A DNA stretch of 64,000 nt, taken from assembly GCA_963823075.1 (NCBI GenBank), contig CAWGKE010000001.1:1922001-1986000 (forward strand), written 5' to 3'. The notes beneath the pieces were generated by a model. That model made no database searches. It was not told the origin of the DNA and saw only the letters and a program-made list of their open reading frames with translations. Below, piece by piece: positions 14,511 to 22,610 of this stretch. This DNA comes from UBA4732 sp963823075. Lineage in GTDB: Bacteria; Planctomycetota; Planctomycetia; Gemmatales; Gemmataceae. The translations under genes and the position numbers were made by a program. Each line of letters starts with the position of its first letter. Within the stretch, counting starts at the first letter, position 1.

Positions 14511-17471
14511 ATGAACCGCGTCCGCACCGCCTTCTTCCTCGCCGCGCTGGCCTGCGCCGGCCGACTTGCCGCCCAGGGCTTCTCCCCCGAGGACGCCGTC
14601 CGCCGCATGAAGGTCCCCGACGATCTGGAAGTCAAACTCGTCGCCTGCGAGCCGGAGGTGCGCCAGCCGGTGGACATCTCCTTCGACGACAGCGGCCGCA
14701 TGTGGGTCATTCAGTACCTGCAATATCCGACTCCGGCCGGCCTCAAGGCGGTCAAGGTGGACCAGTACCTGCGCACCGTCTACGACCGCACGCCGGAAGC
14801 CCCGCCCAAGGGGCCGAAGGGGGCCGACCGCATCACCATCCTGTCGGATCCCGACGAGAACGGGCGTTTCCGCAAGGCCAAGGACTGCATCGACGGCCTC
14901 AATTTGGCCTCCGGCATGTGCCTCGGCTACGGCGGCGTCTTCGTTTTGCAGACCCCGTATCTCCTCTTTTACCACTTCAAGGCGGGCACGGACGAGCCGG
15001 ACGGCGACCCCGAGGTGCTGCTGAGCGGCTTCGGCATGGAGGACGCCCACGCCGTCGCCAACTCGCTGCAATGGGGTCCCGACGGCTGGCTGTATGGCGC
15101 CCAGGGCAGCACCGTCACCGCCCGCGTCCGCGGCCTGGAGTTCCAGCAAGGAATCTGGCGGTATCATCCGATCACCAAGGAATTCGAGCTGTTCGCGGAG
15201 GGCGGCGGCAACACGTGGGGCCTCGACTTCGACGCCCACGGCAATGTCATCGCCGGCACCAACTGGGGCGGTTTCGCCATGCTGCATCAGGTGCAGGGCG
15301 GCTACTACATCAAGGGCTTCGGCAAGCACGGCCCTTTGCACAACCCGCACTCCTACGGCTACTTCGACCATGTGCCTTGTCCGAATTTCAAGGGCGGCCA
15401 CGTCACCTGCGGCGGCGTCGTCTACCAGGGCGGCGCCCTGCCGGAGAAGTACGAAAACACCTACATCGCGGGAAACCTCCTTTCCAACTCGCTCATTTGG
15501 TACACCTTCGACCGCAAGGGATCGACGTTCACCTGCAAGCAGATGGGCGACTTTCTGACGGCGAACGACACTTGGTTCCGGCCGATCGACTGCCTGACCG
15601 GCCCGGACGGCGCCCTGTACGTCGCCGACTGGTACGACAAGCGCGCCAACCACGTCGATCCCGTGGACACCTGGGACCGCAGCAACGGCCGCGTCTACAA
15701 GATCCAGGCCAAGGGGGCGAAGCCGTCGCTCGTGATCGATCCGCCGCTGGGCAAGCGCTCCAGCAAGGCCCTCGTCGCGCTGCTCGACGACCCCAACAGC
15801 TGGCTGGTCGGCGAGGCGCGGCGCGTGCTGATGGAGCGGCGCGACGCCTCGGTCTGCCCGGAGCTGCGCAAGATGGTGCAAGAAAACAAGGGCAAACTCG
15901 CTCTGGAATCGCTGTGGGCGCTGTACGTCAGCGGCGGCTTCGACGAGGACTTCGCGGCGAGCCTGCTCGACCACCCCAACGAGGACGTGCGCACCTGGGC
16001 GATCCGCCTCATCGGGGATGGCAAAAAGGTTTCTCCCGGTTTCCGCGATCGACTCGTCGCGCTGGCCCGCAAGGAGAAGAGCGCGACGGTGCGCTGTCAG
16101 CTCGCGTGTTCCGCCAAGCGGCTGCCGGGGCCGGATTGCCTGGCGATCGCGCGCGAATTGCTGCACCGCGACGAGGACGCCGACGACCCGTTCATTCCGA
16201 TGCTCTTATGGTGGGCGATCGAGGACAAGGCGATTTCCGACCGCGATGCAACCATCGGGCTTCTCGACGCGCCGGCGGCGTGGCGGGCGCCGATCGTCAG
16301 CCGGTTCATCGTCGAGCGGTTGGCCCATCGCTACGTGGACGAGGGCGGCGCCGCGGACTTGCAGGCGTGCGCCCGGCTGCTGGCGGCGGCGCCGGCGCAG
16401 GCGGAAACGGACCTGCTGCTGCGCGGCATCGATAAATCGTTGGAAGGCCGCCGGCTGGAAAAGGCGCCGGAGGAGCTGGAAAAGCAGCTGCTGGCCCTGC
16501 GCGAGAAGCGGCCGGACGACCTGACGCTGTTGCGGCTGGCGGTGCGGCTAGGGAGCGCGGACGCCTACCAGCAGGCCATGAAGCGCGCCGGCGACGCCCG
16601 GGCGCCGGACGCCGACCGCATCGCTCTCATCGACCTGCTCGGCCAGACCGCCAAACCAGACGGCGTTCCGACGCTGCTGCAAGCGCTGACCGATGCGAAG
16701 ACCGATGCGGTTCGGGCCGCCGTCCTGACGGCGCTGCAGCCGTTCGCCGATCCGCATATTTCCGACGAAGTGCTGTCGCATTATCCGAAATGGTCGGCCG
16801 ACCTCAAGGGGCGGGCGCAGAGCCTCCTGTGCGGCCGGGCGGCGTCGGGCCTGGAACTGCTTCAGGCGGTGGACGCCGGCCGCATCGCGGAGCGCGAAGT
16901 GCCGCTGGACGCGCTGCGCCGGCTGGCCCTGCTCCACGACGACAAGATCGAAAAGCTCATCGCCAAGCACTGGGGCAAGATCACTCCGGCGACGGCCGGC
17001 GAGAAGCTGACGCAGATCCGCAATATCGGCGGTGTGCTGTCGAAGGCGCCGGGCGACCGCATTACGGGCAAGGCGATCTTTACGAAGAGCTGTGCGGCCT
17101 GCCACACGCTGTTCGGCGAGGGCGGCAAGATCGGCCCCGACCTGACCGGCGCCGACCGCAAGAACCGCGACTGGCTGCTGACCCAGATCGTCGATCCCAG
17201 CGCCGTCATTCGCCAGGAGTTCCTGGCCTACATCGTCAACACGAAGGACGGCCGGACGCTCAACGGCCTGATGGTCGAGCAGTCGCCGGAGACGATCACG
17301 CTCGTGGACGCCAAGAACGTCCGCAGCGTCGTCCGCCGCGATCAGATCGACGACCTACAGGCATCGCCGATATCGCTGATGCCGGAAAAGCTCCTCGAAT
17401 CGCTGGAGGAGCAGCAGCTGCGCGACCTGTTCGCATACCTGCAAGGAGACGGGCCGGTGAAAGGGCCGTAA
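14511..17471 (+). CDS. PVC-type membrane-bound dehydrogenase with C-terminal heme-c domain
   Basis: 986 aa with a cleavable signal peptide (MNRVRTAFFLAALACAGRLAAQ). Residues about 25-400 form a six-bladed propeller of the PVC membrane-bound dehydrogenase type (EVRQPVDISFDDSGRMWVIQ, GPDGALYVADWYD). A HEAT-repeat middle (about 420-800) follows. The C-terminal domain has a heme-c site CAACH (861-865), GKIGPDLTGADR and the VVRRDQIDDLQASPISLMP segment typical of these proteins. Likely an exported redox enzyme acting on sugars or similar substrates; the real substrate is unknown. It heads a same-strand run with rhodanese 5 bp downstream. Confidence 0.92.
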   Translation: MNRVRTAFFLAALACAGRLAAQGFSPEDAVRRMKVPDDLEVKLVACEPEVRQPVDISFDDSGRMWVIQYLQYPTPAGLKAVKVDQYLRTVYDRTPEAPPKGPKGADRITILSDPDENGRFRKAKDCIDGLNLASGMCLGYGGVFVLQTPYLLFYHFKAGTDEPDGDPEVLLSGFGMEDAHAVANSLQWGPDGWLYGAQGSTVTARVRGLEFQQGIWRYHPITKEFELFAEGGGNTWGLDFDAHGNVIAGTNWGGFAMLHQVQGGYYIKGFGKHGPLHNPHSYGYFDHVPCPNFKGGHVTCGGVVYQGGALPEKYENTYIAGNLLSNSLIWYTFDRKGSTFTCKQMGDFLTANDTWFRPIDCLTGPDGALYVADWYDKRANHVDPVDTWDRSNGRVYKIQAKGAKPSLVIDPPLGKRSSKALVALLDDPNSWLVGEARRVLMERRDASVCPELRKMVQENKGKLALESLWALYVSGGFDEDFAASLLDHPNEDVRTWAIRLIGDGKKVSPGFRDRLVALARKEKSATVRCQLACSAKRLPGPDCLAIARELLHRDEDADDPFIPMLLWWAIEDKAISDRDATIGLLDAPAAWRAPIVSRFIVERLAHRYVDEGGAADLQACARLLAAAPAQAETDLLLRGIDKSLEGRRLEKAPEELEKQLLALREKRPDDLTLLRLAVRLGSADAYQQAMKRAGDARAPDADRIALIDLLGQTAKPDGVPTLLQALTDAKTDAVRAAVLTALQPFADPHISDEVLSHYPKWSADLKGRAQSLLCGRAASGLELLQAVDAGRIAEREVPLDALRRLALLHDDKIEKLIAKHWGKITPATAGEKLTQIRNIGGVLSKAPGDRITGKAIFTKSCAACHTLFGEGGKIGPDLTGADRKNRDWLLTQIVDPSAVIRQEFLAYIVNTKDGRTLNGLMVEQSPETITLVDAKNVRSVVRRDQIDDLQASPISLMPEKLLESLEEQQLRDLFAYLQGDGPVKGP

Positions 17472-17475
17472 AGTC

Positions 17476-17802
17476 ATGGTGCAGCAAATCCACCCGCGCG
17501 ACCTGGCGGCGAAGCGGCAGGCCGGTGCGCCGATCCACCTGCTCGACGTGCGCCAGCAATGGGAACACGAGGCGGCCGCCTTGCCCGACAGCCAGTTGAT
17601 CCCGCTGAATCAACTGGCGGATCGGGTCGTGGAGGTGCAGCAGTCGCCAGGGGCGCTGCTGGTGGTGTACTGTCACCACGGCGTCCGCAGCCTGTCCGCG
17701 GCGGCCTACCTGGAGCGCCTCGGCTATCCCGATGTCGTCTCGCTGACCGGCGGCATCGACGCCTGGTCGCAGCTGATCGATCCCTCCATACCGCGCTACT
17801 GA
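17476..17802 (+). CDS. Single-domain rhodanese
   Basis: 108 aa. One rhodanese domain with the active-site cysteine in VVYCHHGVRS (Cys66) and the structural motif LLDVRQQWEHEAAALP near the N-terminus. It can carry a persulfide and transfer sulfur; the acceptor is not evident. Placed 4 bp after the dehydrogenase and 3 bp before moaC. MoaC acts in molybdopterin synthesis, a pathway that uses sulfur transfer, so a link is possible but inferred. Confidence 0.9.
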   Translation: MVQQIHPRDLAAKRQAGAPIHLLDVRQQWEHEAAALPDSQLIPLNQLADRVVEVQQSPGALLVVYCHHGVRSLSAAAYLERLGYPDVVSLTGGIDAWSQLIDPSIPRY

Positions 17803-17805
17803 ACC

Positions 17806-18282
17806 ATGAGCGAACTCAGCCACTTCGACGAGCAAGGCGCCAGCCGCATGGTGGACGTCAGCGCCAAGCCGGAGACGCTGCGCGAGGCCCGCGCCAGCGG
17901 CCTGGTGCGCATGGCGCCGGCCACCGCCGCCCTGATCCGCGACCGCAAGCTCAGCAAGGGCGACGTGCTTGAAACCGCCCGCATCGCCGGCGTCATGGCC
18001 GCCAAGCGCACCGGCGATCTCATTCCTCTCTGTCATCCGCTCCCCATCACCAGCGCCGCCGTCGCCTTCTCCTGGGACGCCGACGACCTGCTCCGCATCG
18101 AGGCGACCGTGCGCGTCTTCGGCCGCACCGGCGTCGAGATGGAGGCCCTCACCGCCGTCAGCGTCGCCGCCCTGACCGTCTACGACATGTGCAAGGCCGT
18201 CGATCGTGTTATGACGGTCGAGCGAATCCGGTTGGAGGAGAAGAGCGGCGGCCGCAGCGGGGCCTTCCGGCGCGATGATTGA
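17806..18282 (+). CDS. moaC: Cyclic pyranopterin monophosphate synthase
   Basis: 158 aa. Converts the MoaA product (3',8-cH2GTP) to cyclic pyranopterin monophosphate in molybdenum-cofactor synthesis. Family motifs: RMVDVSAKPET, GDLIPLCHPLPIT, GVEMEALTAVSVAALTVYDM and VERIRLEEKSGGRSG. The length is normal. The next ORF overlaps its last 8 bases in another frame. No other moa genes are in the window. Confidence 0.96.
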   Translation: MSELSHFDEQGASRMVDVSAKPETLREARASGLVRMAPATAALIRDRKLSKGDVLETARIAGVMAAKRTGDLIPLCHPLPITSAAVAFSWDADDLLRIEATVRVFGRTGVEMEALTAVSVAALTVYDMCKAVDRVMTVERIRLEEKSGGRSGAFRRDD

Positions 18283-19378
18283 CGGTCTCTCCGCCCGCCG
18301 ATACATTCAACAGGGATTGAAATTTCAGAAACCTCTTGCGGGCGGCGCACGGGCCGGCCCGTCGGGGAAGGCTCATGAATCAATCGATGCTGGCGGTCCC
18401 GCAGAGAGTGGCGCCCCCCTCGACCTGTACGGGCCGATCGCGGCGGACCTGGAAGAAGTCGAGCGCATCCTGTCGCAGACATTGAAGAGCCGCTATACCC
18501 AGGTCCAGCCCGTCGTCGATCACGTCCGGCACTACCGCGGCAAGCGGCTGCGTCCCGTCCTGCTGCTGCTGACGGCCCGCGCCTGCGGCAAGGTCGCGCC
18601 GGCCCATCACGTCCTCGGCGCCGTGGTAGAGATGATCCACACGGCCACGCTGGTCCACGACGACATCCTGGACGGCGCCGCGGTGCGCCGGCACGTCCCG
18701 ACCGTCAATGCCCGCTGGGGCGTCCACAACGCCGTGCTGCTCGGCGACTACCTGTTCACGCACGCCTTCCACCTGGCCAGCACGCTGGACGACGCCCGCG
18801 CCTGCCGGCTGATCGGCCAGGCGACAAACCGGGTCTGCGAAGGCGAGTTATGTCAAGGCCTTGAGCGCGGCAACCTCGACTTGACCGAATCCGACTATTT
18901 CGACATGATCGACGGCAAAACGGCGGAATTGCTGGCCTGCGCCTGCCACCTGGGGGCGCTCTACAGCGGCGCGTCGGCGGAGACGGTGCAGGCGCTGATG
19001 CGGTTCGGCCGGTACGTCGGGCTGGCGTTCCAGATCGCCGACGACCTGCTCGATCTGGTCGGCGACGAACAGACGACGGGTAAATCGCTGGGCACGGACC
19101 TGGAGCAGCAGAAGATGACGCTGCCGCTGATCCGGCTGTTGCAGCACGGGCCGGCGGGGCTGGCGGAGCGCGTACGGCGGACCCTCCAGGCGCCGGGCGA
19201 CCATAAGCGCGAGCTGCTGCGGCCGTGCCTGGCGGAGAGCGACGGCCTGGATTACGCCCGGCGGAAGGCAGAGGATTTCGCGGCGAAAGCGCGGAAGGAG
19301 CTGGCGTGCCTGCCGGCGTCGGCGTGCCGGGCGATCCTGGAGGCGGTCACGGATCGGGTGGTGCATCGGAGCCATTGA
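18275..19378 (+). CDS. Polyprenyl diphosphate synthase
   Basis: All-trans isoprenyl diphosphate synthase making the side chain of menaquinone or similar lipids. First aspartate-rich motif DDILDGAAVRR, second DDLLD, plus GKRLRPVL and KTAELLACACHLGALYSG. As printed, the frame opens at 18275 overlapping moaC, but residues 1-45 look non-native. A better start is ATG 18375 (ggggaagg upstream, MNQSMLAVPQRVAPP): it joins the same protein if the C6 run at 18414-18419 had one more C. Length would then be about 335 aa. The 3' end is duplicated at 20298-20379. Confidence 0.9.
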   Translation: MIDGLSARRYIQQGLKFQKPLAGGARAGPSGKAHESIDAGGPAESGAPLDLYGPIAADLEEVERILSQTLKSRYTQVQPVVDHVRHYRGKRLRPVLLLLTARACGKVAPAHHVLGAVVEMIHTATLVHDDILDGAAVRRHVPTVNARWGVHNAVLLGDYLFTHAFHLASTLDDARACRLIGQATNRVCEGELCQGLERGNLDLTESDYFDMIDGKTAELLACACHLGALYSGASAETVQALMRFGRYVGLAFQIADDLLDLVGDEQTTGKSLGTDLEQQKMTLPLIRLLQHGPAGLAERVRRTLQAPGDHKRELLRPCLAESDGLDYARRKAEDFAAKARKELACLPASACRAILEAVTDRVVHRSH

Positions 19379-19381
19379 CCC
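19300..19381 (+). repeat. 82-bp direct repeat, copy 1 (3' end of prenyl synthase)
   Basis: Bases 19300-19381, covering the last 26 codons and stop of the polyprenyl synthase, recur without mismatch at 20298-20379. The pair brackets the small helical protein and HNH-type genes. Confidence 0.95.
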
Positions 19382-19468
19382 CGGCAAAGCAAACGCCGGC
19401 CTCCCAGGGGTCCCTTCGTTCATGCCATCTTCCGCGTTACAATAGACGAGCAGAAAGGAGGGGCGCCG

Positions 19469-19858
19469 ATGGCCTCCTCACCGAGGTCTGCTCCGTTGAG
19501 CGTAGAGCGGCTGCTCGATGCGGTGGAGCGCCTTACACCGGCCGAGCAGTATGAGTTCCATTGTCGTCTCGCAGTGCGCCAGGGGGCGAACGGCGGCGCC
19601 GCGCCGGACGACGCGGCGCTGATTCGGGCAGCCCAGGCCCGCTTGCCGGCGGCGGCGGAACGTCGCTTGCGACGGCTCATCGCCCGGAGCGAACGCGGCC
19701 GGCTGACCCCAACAGAGTTGGCCGATTACCAGTCCCTGGCCCAGCAGGCCCAGCGGCTCGACGCCGCACGGGCCGAGGCGCTGGCGGAATTGGCCCGCCG
19801 GCGGGGCCAGGCCGTGCAGGCCGTGCAAGCGGAGCTTGATCGAAGGCCGCAGGGATGA
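19469..19858 (+). CDS. Small helical protein paired with HNH-type gene
   Basis: 129 aa, predicted almost wholly helical and highly charged: LSVERLLDAVERLTPAEQYE near the N-terminus, then RRLRRLIARSERGRLTPTEL and a long Ala/Arg/Glu helix (RLDAARAEALAELARRRGQA). An agaaaggaggggcgccg ribosome site is strong. It overlaps the HNH-type gene by 4 bp (ATGA). I know this pairing as recurrent in planctomycetes and cyanobacteria, but the function is not established; an antitoxin-like or accessory role is inference. Confidence 0.75.
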   Translation: MASSPRSAPLSVERLLDAVERLTPAEQYEFHCRLAVRQGANGGAAPDDAALIRAAQARLPAAAERRLRRLIARSERGRLTPTELADYQSLAQQAQRLDAARAEALAELARRRGQAVQAVQAELDRRPQG

Positions 19859-20286
19859 CGCATGAGGCTATTCCGCGGGCAGTCCGGCGACAGGTGCGCG
19901 ACCGCGCCGGCGACCGCTGCGAGTACTGCCGGCATCCCGCCCGTTTCTCCTGCGCCCCCTTCGTCTGCGAGTACATCGTTCCACGGGTGCGGGGTGCGGG
20001 CAGCACGCCGGCTGAGTTGGCCTGGGCGTGCCCGGCGTGCAACGGTCACAAATACGCCAAGACGCACGCGCCCGATCCGCAAACTGGGCGTTCGGTTCCC
20101 CTGTTCAACCCGCGCCGGCAGCGTGGGTTGCGCCATTTTGCCTGGGGCGCCGGTTTCCTGCGGATCGAGGGGCGAACCGCCACGGGCCGGACCACCGTGG
20201 CGGCTTTGCACCTGAATGGCCCTGCCTTGGTGAATCTGCGCCGGGCTCTCCATGCCCTTGGGGAGCATCCTCCGCAAGCGACTTGA
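19855..20286 (+). CDS. HNH endonuclease-like protein, catalytic His and Asn replaced
   Basis: 143 aa. The zinc knuckles are intact (CEYC at about 22-25 and CPACNGHK at about 59-66), but the usual EHIVPR is EYIVPR, so the first catalytic histidine is Tyr, and the conserved NLALAC reads ELAWAC. The fold is probably kept while metal-dependent cleavage may be lost. The C-terminal part (TVAALHLNGPALVNLRRALH) matches the long form of this HNH group. Translated in coupling with the helical protein upstream; the two lie inside an 82-bp direct repeat. Confidence 0.8.
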   Translation: MTHEAIPRAVRRQVRDRAGDRCEYCRHPARFSCAPFVCEYIVPRVRGAGSTPAELAWACPACNGHKYAKTHAPDPQTGRSVPLFNPRRQRGLRHFAWGAGFLRIEGRTATGRTTVAALHLNGPALVNLRRALHALGEHPPQAT

Positions 20287-20297
20287 TGCGGGGGACG

Positions 20298-20379
20298 GCT
20301 GGCGTGCCTGCCGGCGTCGGCGTGCCGGGCGATCCTGGAGGCGGTCACGGATCGGGTGGTGCATCGGAGCCATTGACCC
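20298..20379 (+). repeat. 82-bp direct repeat, copy 2 (prenyl synthase 3' fragment)
   Basis: Exact copy of 19300-19381. It still encodes LACLPASACRAILEAVTDRV in one frame but has no gene upstream of it. It marks the right boundary of the HNH-type module, 12 bp after the HNH stop. Confidence 0.95.
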
Positions 20380-20510
20380 GGCGGCTCGCCGACCGGCCTG
20401 CGCTAAAAGTCGCATCAGGCCGCATCCGCGGTCCTTGTCCGGCGCGATCCGCCCGCGAATAATCAAAGGGGGAAGAAAGTTGGTTGCTCCCGACCGAGGG
20501 GGGGTCCCGA

Positions 20511-22415
20511 ATGTCCCGCCTTCCGAACGATCCGCCCTCCCGCCGCCCCTCCTCCGCCATCCAGCCGAAACCCCGCCGCCTGAAAACGCTGCCCCTTCCC
20601 CCGTTGCGCCATCCCGCCCTGACGCGACGACCGCTCATCTGCTGGCCCGTGGCAGCGACGGCGGCCGGGTTCTGTCTGTTCGCGCTGACGGGGCTGGTCA
20701 TCGCCCTGGCCCTCGCGCCCGACCGGCGCCGCCCCGAAGGGGCCAGGGCCGCCCTGGCCGGCGCCCCGGACCTGCGGCTGCCGACGGCGTTCCCCTCGCA
20801 ACCGGCGCGGCCGGACCTCCCTCCGCCGACCGCCGCGCAGCCGCCCGCCGCGGACCCGGCGATCCCGACCCCGCCGACTGAGGAGAACCTCCGGCGACAA
20901 CTGGCGCGGGTCCCGGTGCTCGATTTTTATCCGCTGGTGGAGCGCGTGCGCGGCGAGGTCCATGACGACATCGACGCCCGCCTGCGGCAGGCCGCCCCGG
21001 CTGTGGCCGAGGCGAACGTCAACCCGGCCATTCTCGGGCTGTACCGCCGCCAGGAGTTCGAGAACGAGGTCAACGTCCAGGTGCTGCAAGAGGCCATGCG
21101 GCAAGGGCTGCCCATCCAAACCGACGCGGCCTGCAAGGCCGACCTGCCCGCGGCCGTCGCCATGCAGGAGGTGTCCACGGCGCTGCATACCAAGCAACTG
21201 GTGTCGGCCCCCGGCGCTCCCCCGACGGCCGGCGCCGCCGACCGCCTGCGCGACTGGCTGACGGAAAACGTCGCCGACGAACCGGCGGGGTCGCGGCGCG
21301 TCCTCATGCAAATGCTCCAGGTGGAAGACGGGCCGGAACGTTCCGTCCTGATCGACGAGCTGGCCCAGCGGAACGACCCCAACGCCGCCGTCGATCTGGC
21401 GGAGCGGGCGCTGTACGACACTTCGGAGCCTATCCGAGCGGCGGCGGTGCGGGCGCTGACGAAGCGCGACCCGGCCCTCTACCGGGACGTGCTGCTGAAG
21501 GGGCTGCGCTATCCGTGGGCGCCCGTCGCCGACCACGCCGCCGTCGCCCTCGTGCGGCTCGACGACCGCAAGGCGGTCCCGGCCCTGGCCGACCTGCTGG
21601 GCCGGCCCGACCCGTCGCGGCCGATCCTCGACCCGTCCACCGGCAAGAGCTACGTCCGCGAGCTGGTGCGGGTCGATCACCTGCGCAACTGCCTCCTCTG
21701 CCACGCCCCCGCGCCGGTGCAGGCGGCCCCCATCGCCGAGCCGGTCCCCAAGGCCGGCATGTCGCTTCCCTCGGCCTACACCTGCGGCGCCCCGGCTGTC
21801 AACGATTTCGCCCGTGCGGACATCCTTTTCTTGCAGCAGGACTTTTCCGTCCTCCAGCCGGTGGCGAACGCGGCCCCCTGGCCCGAGCAGCAGCGTTTCG
21901 ACTACTTCGTTCGCACCCGCGAGGCGACGCCTCAAGAGGTGGCCGCGGCGAAGCACGCGCCGGCCGACTATCCCCAGCGCGAGGCGGTGCTGTACGCCCT
22001 GCGCCGCCTGAGCGGCGAGGACCACGGCGCCTCGACGGCCGAGTGGGAGATGGCCGTAGCGCGGCCGGCGGACGCCCCGTCGGCGCCGCCTGACCCGGTG
22101 GCCGTCCTCGATCCCAAGGCGGTGGAGGACCTCCCGGCCAGGCTGACGGCGCTGAAGGTGTGCCTGGAGCCGTGCGAGGCCGTCAGCCCGGACGGAAAGT
22201 TCGAGGCCAAGGCCCTCGGCAACCGCGTCGTCGTCACGCCGGCCGGCTCCAACCAGATGCTCGGCGTCCTGGCGGGACACACGGCGCCGGTGACGTCGGT
22301 CTGGTGGTCGCTCGACGGCAAGTCGATCACAGCGGAGGACGCCCAGGGCCTCGTCACGCAGTACGACGCCGCCTCGGGACAGCAGCGCACCACGACGGTT
22401 CAAAACGCGGATTGA
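20511..22415 (+). CDS. HEAT-repeat membrane protein with CxxCH and WD40-like tail
   Basis: 634 aa from ATG 20511. A basic Pro-rich cytoplasmic N-terminus is followed by one membrane segment (CWPVAATAAGFCLFALTGLV, about residues 44-70), a Pro-rich linker, and a domain with HEAT-like repeats (DTSEPIRAAAVRALTKRDP, APVADHAAVALVRLDDRKAV). CLLCH near residue 397 could bind heme c or metal. The last 60 residues read as a single WD40-like unit (GHTAPVTSVWWSLDGKSITA). Function unknown; the exported part may scaffold or sense. Stands alone before the minus-strand surface-protein array. Confidence 0.75.
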   Translation: MSRLPNDPPSRRPSSAIQPKPRRLKTLPLPPLRHPALTRRPLICWPVAATAAGFCLFALTGLVIALALAPDRRRPEGARAALAGAPDLRLPTAFPSQPARPDLPPPTAAQPPAADPAIPTPPTEENLRRQLARVPVLDFYPLVERVRGEVHDDIDARLRQAAPAVAEANVNPAILGLYRRQEFENEVNVQVLQEAMRQGLPIQTDAACKADLPAAVAMQEVSTALHTKQLVSAPGAPPTAGAADRLRDWLTENVADEPAGSRRVLMQMLQVEDGPERSVLIDELAQRNDPNAAVDLAERALYDTSEPIRAAAVRALTKRDPALYRDVLLKGLRYPWAPVADHAAVALVRLDDRKAVPALADLLGRPDPSRPILDPSTGKSYVRELVRVDHLRNCLLCHAPAPVQAAPIAEPVPKAGMSLPSAYTCGAPAVNDFARADILFLQQDFSVLQPVANAAPWPEQQRFDYFVRTREATPQEVAAAKHAPADYPQREAVLYALRRLSGEDHGASTAEWEMAVARPADAPSAPPDPVAVLDPKAVEDLPARLTALKVCLEPCEAVSPDGKFEAKALGNRVVVTPAGSNQMLGVLAGHTAPVTSVWWSLDGKSITAEDAQGLVTQYDAASGQQRTTTVQNAD

Positions 22416-22610
22416 TGAAACGGGAGCCGGGTCGGGGAACGACCGCCCGCGGCAGCTCGTCAGTCGGCCGCCGGCGCCGGCCCGCTTCATGGGAGTGATC
22501 CGGCGTCTGCGCAGGGCGAGGACTGGCACGCCGTTCGCTCAAATCTAGAACCGCCTTGGGCGAACGTACTCATGAGGCCGGGGCGGGGGCTTCGCCGGGG
22601 CGGCCGGATG
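22416..22610. other. Convergent intergenic region
   Basis: About 195 bp between the convergent 20511 gene and surface protein A. No gene and no convincing terminator hairpin seen. Confidence 0.5.
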
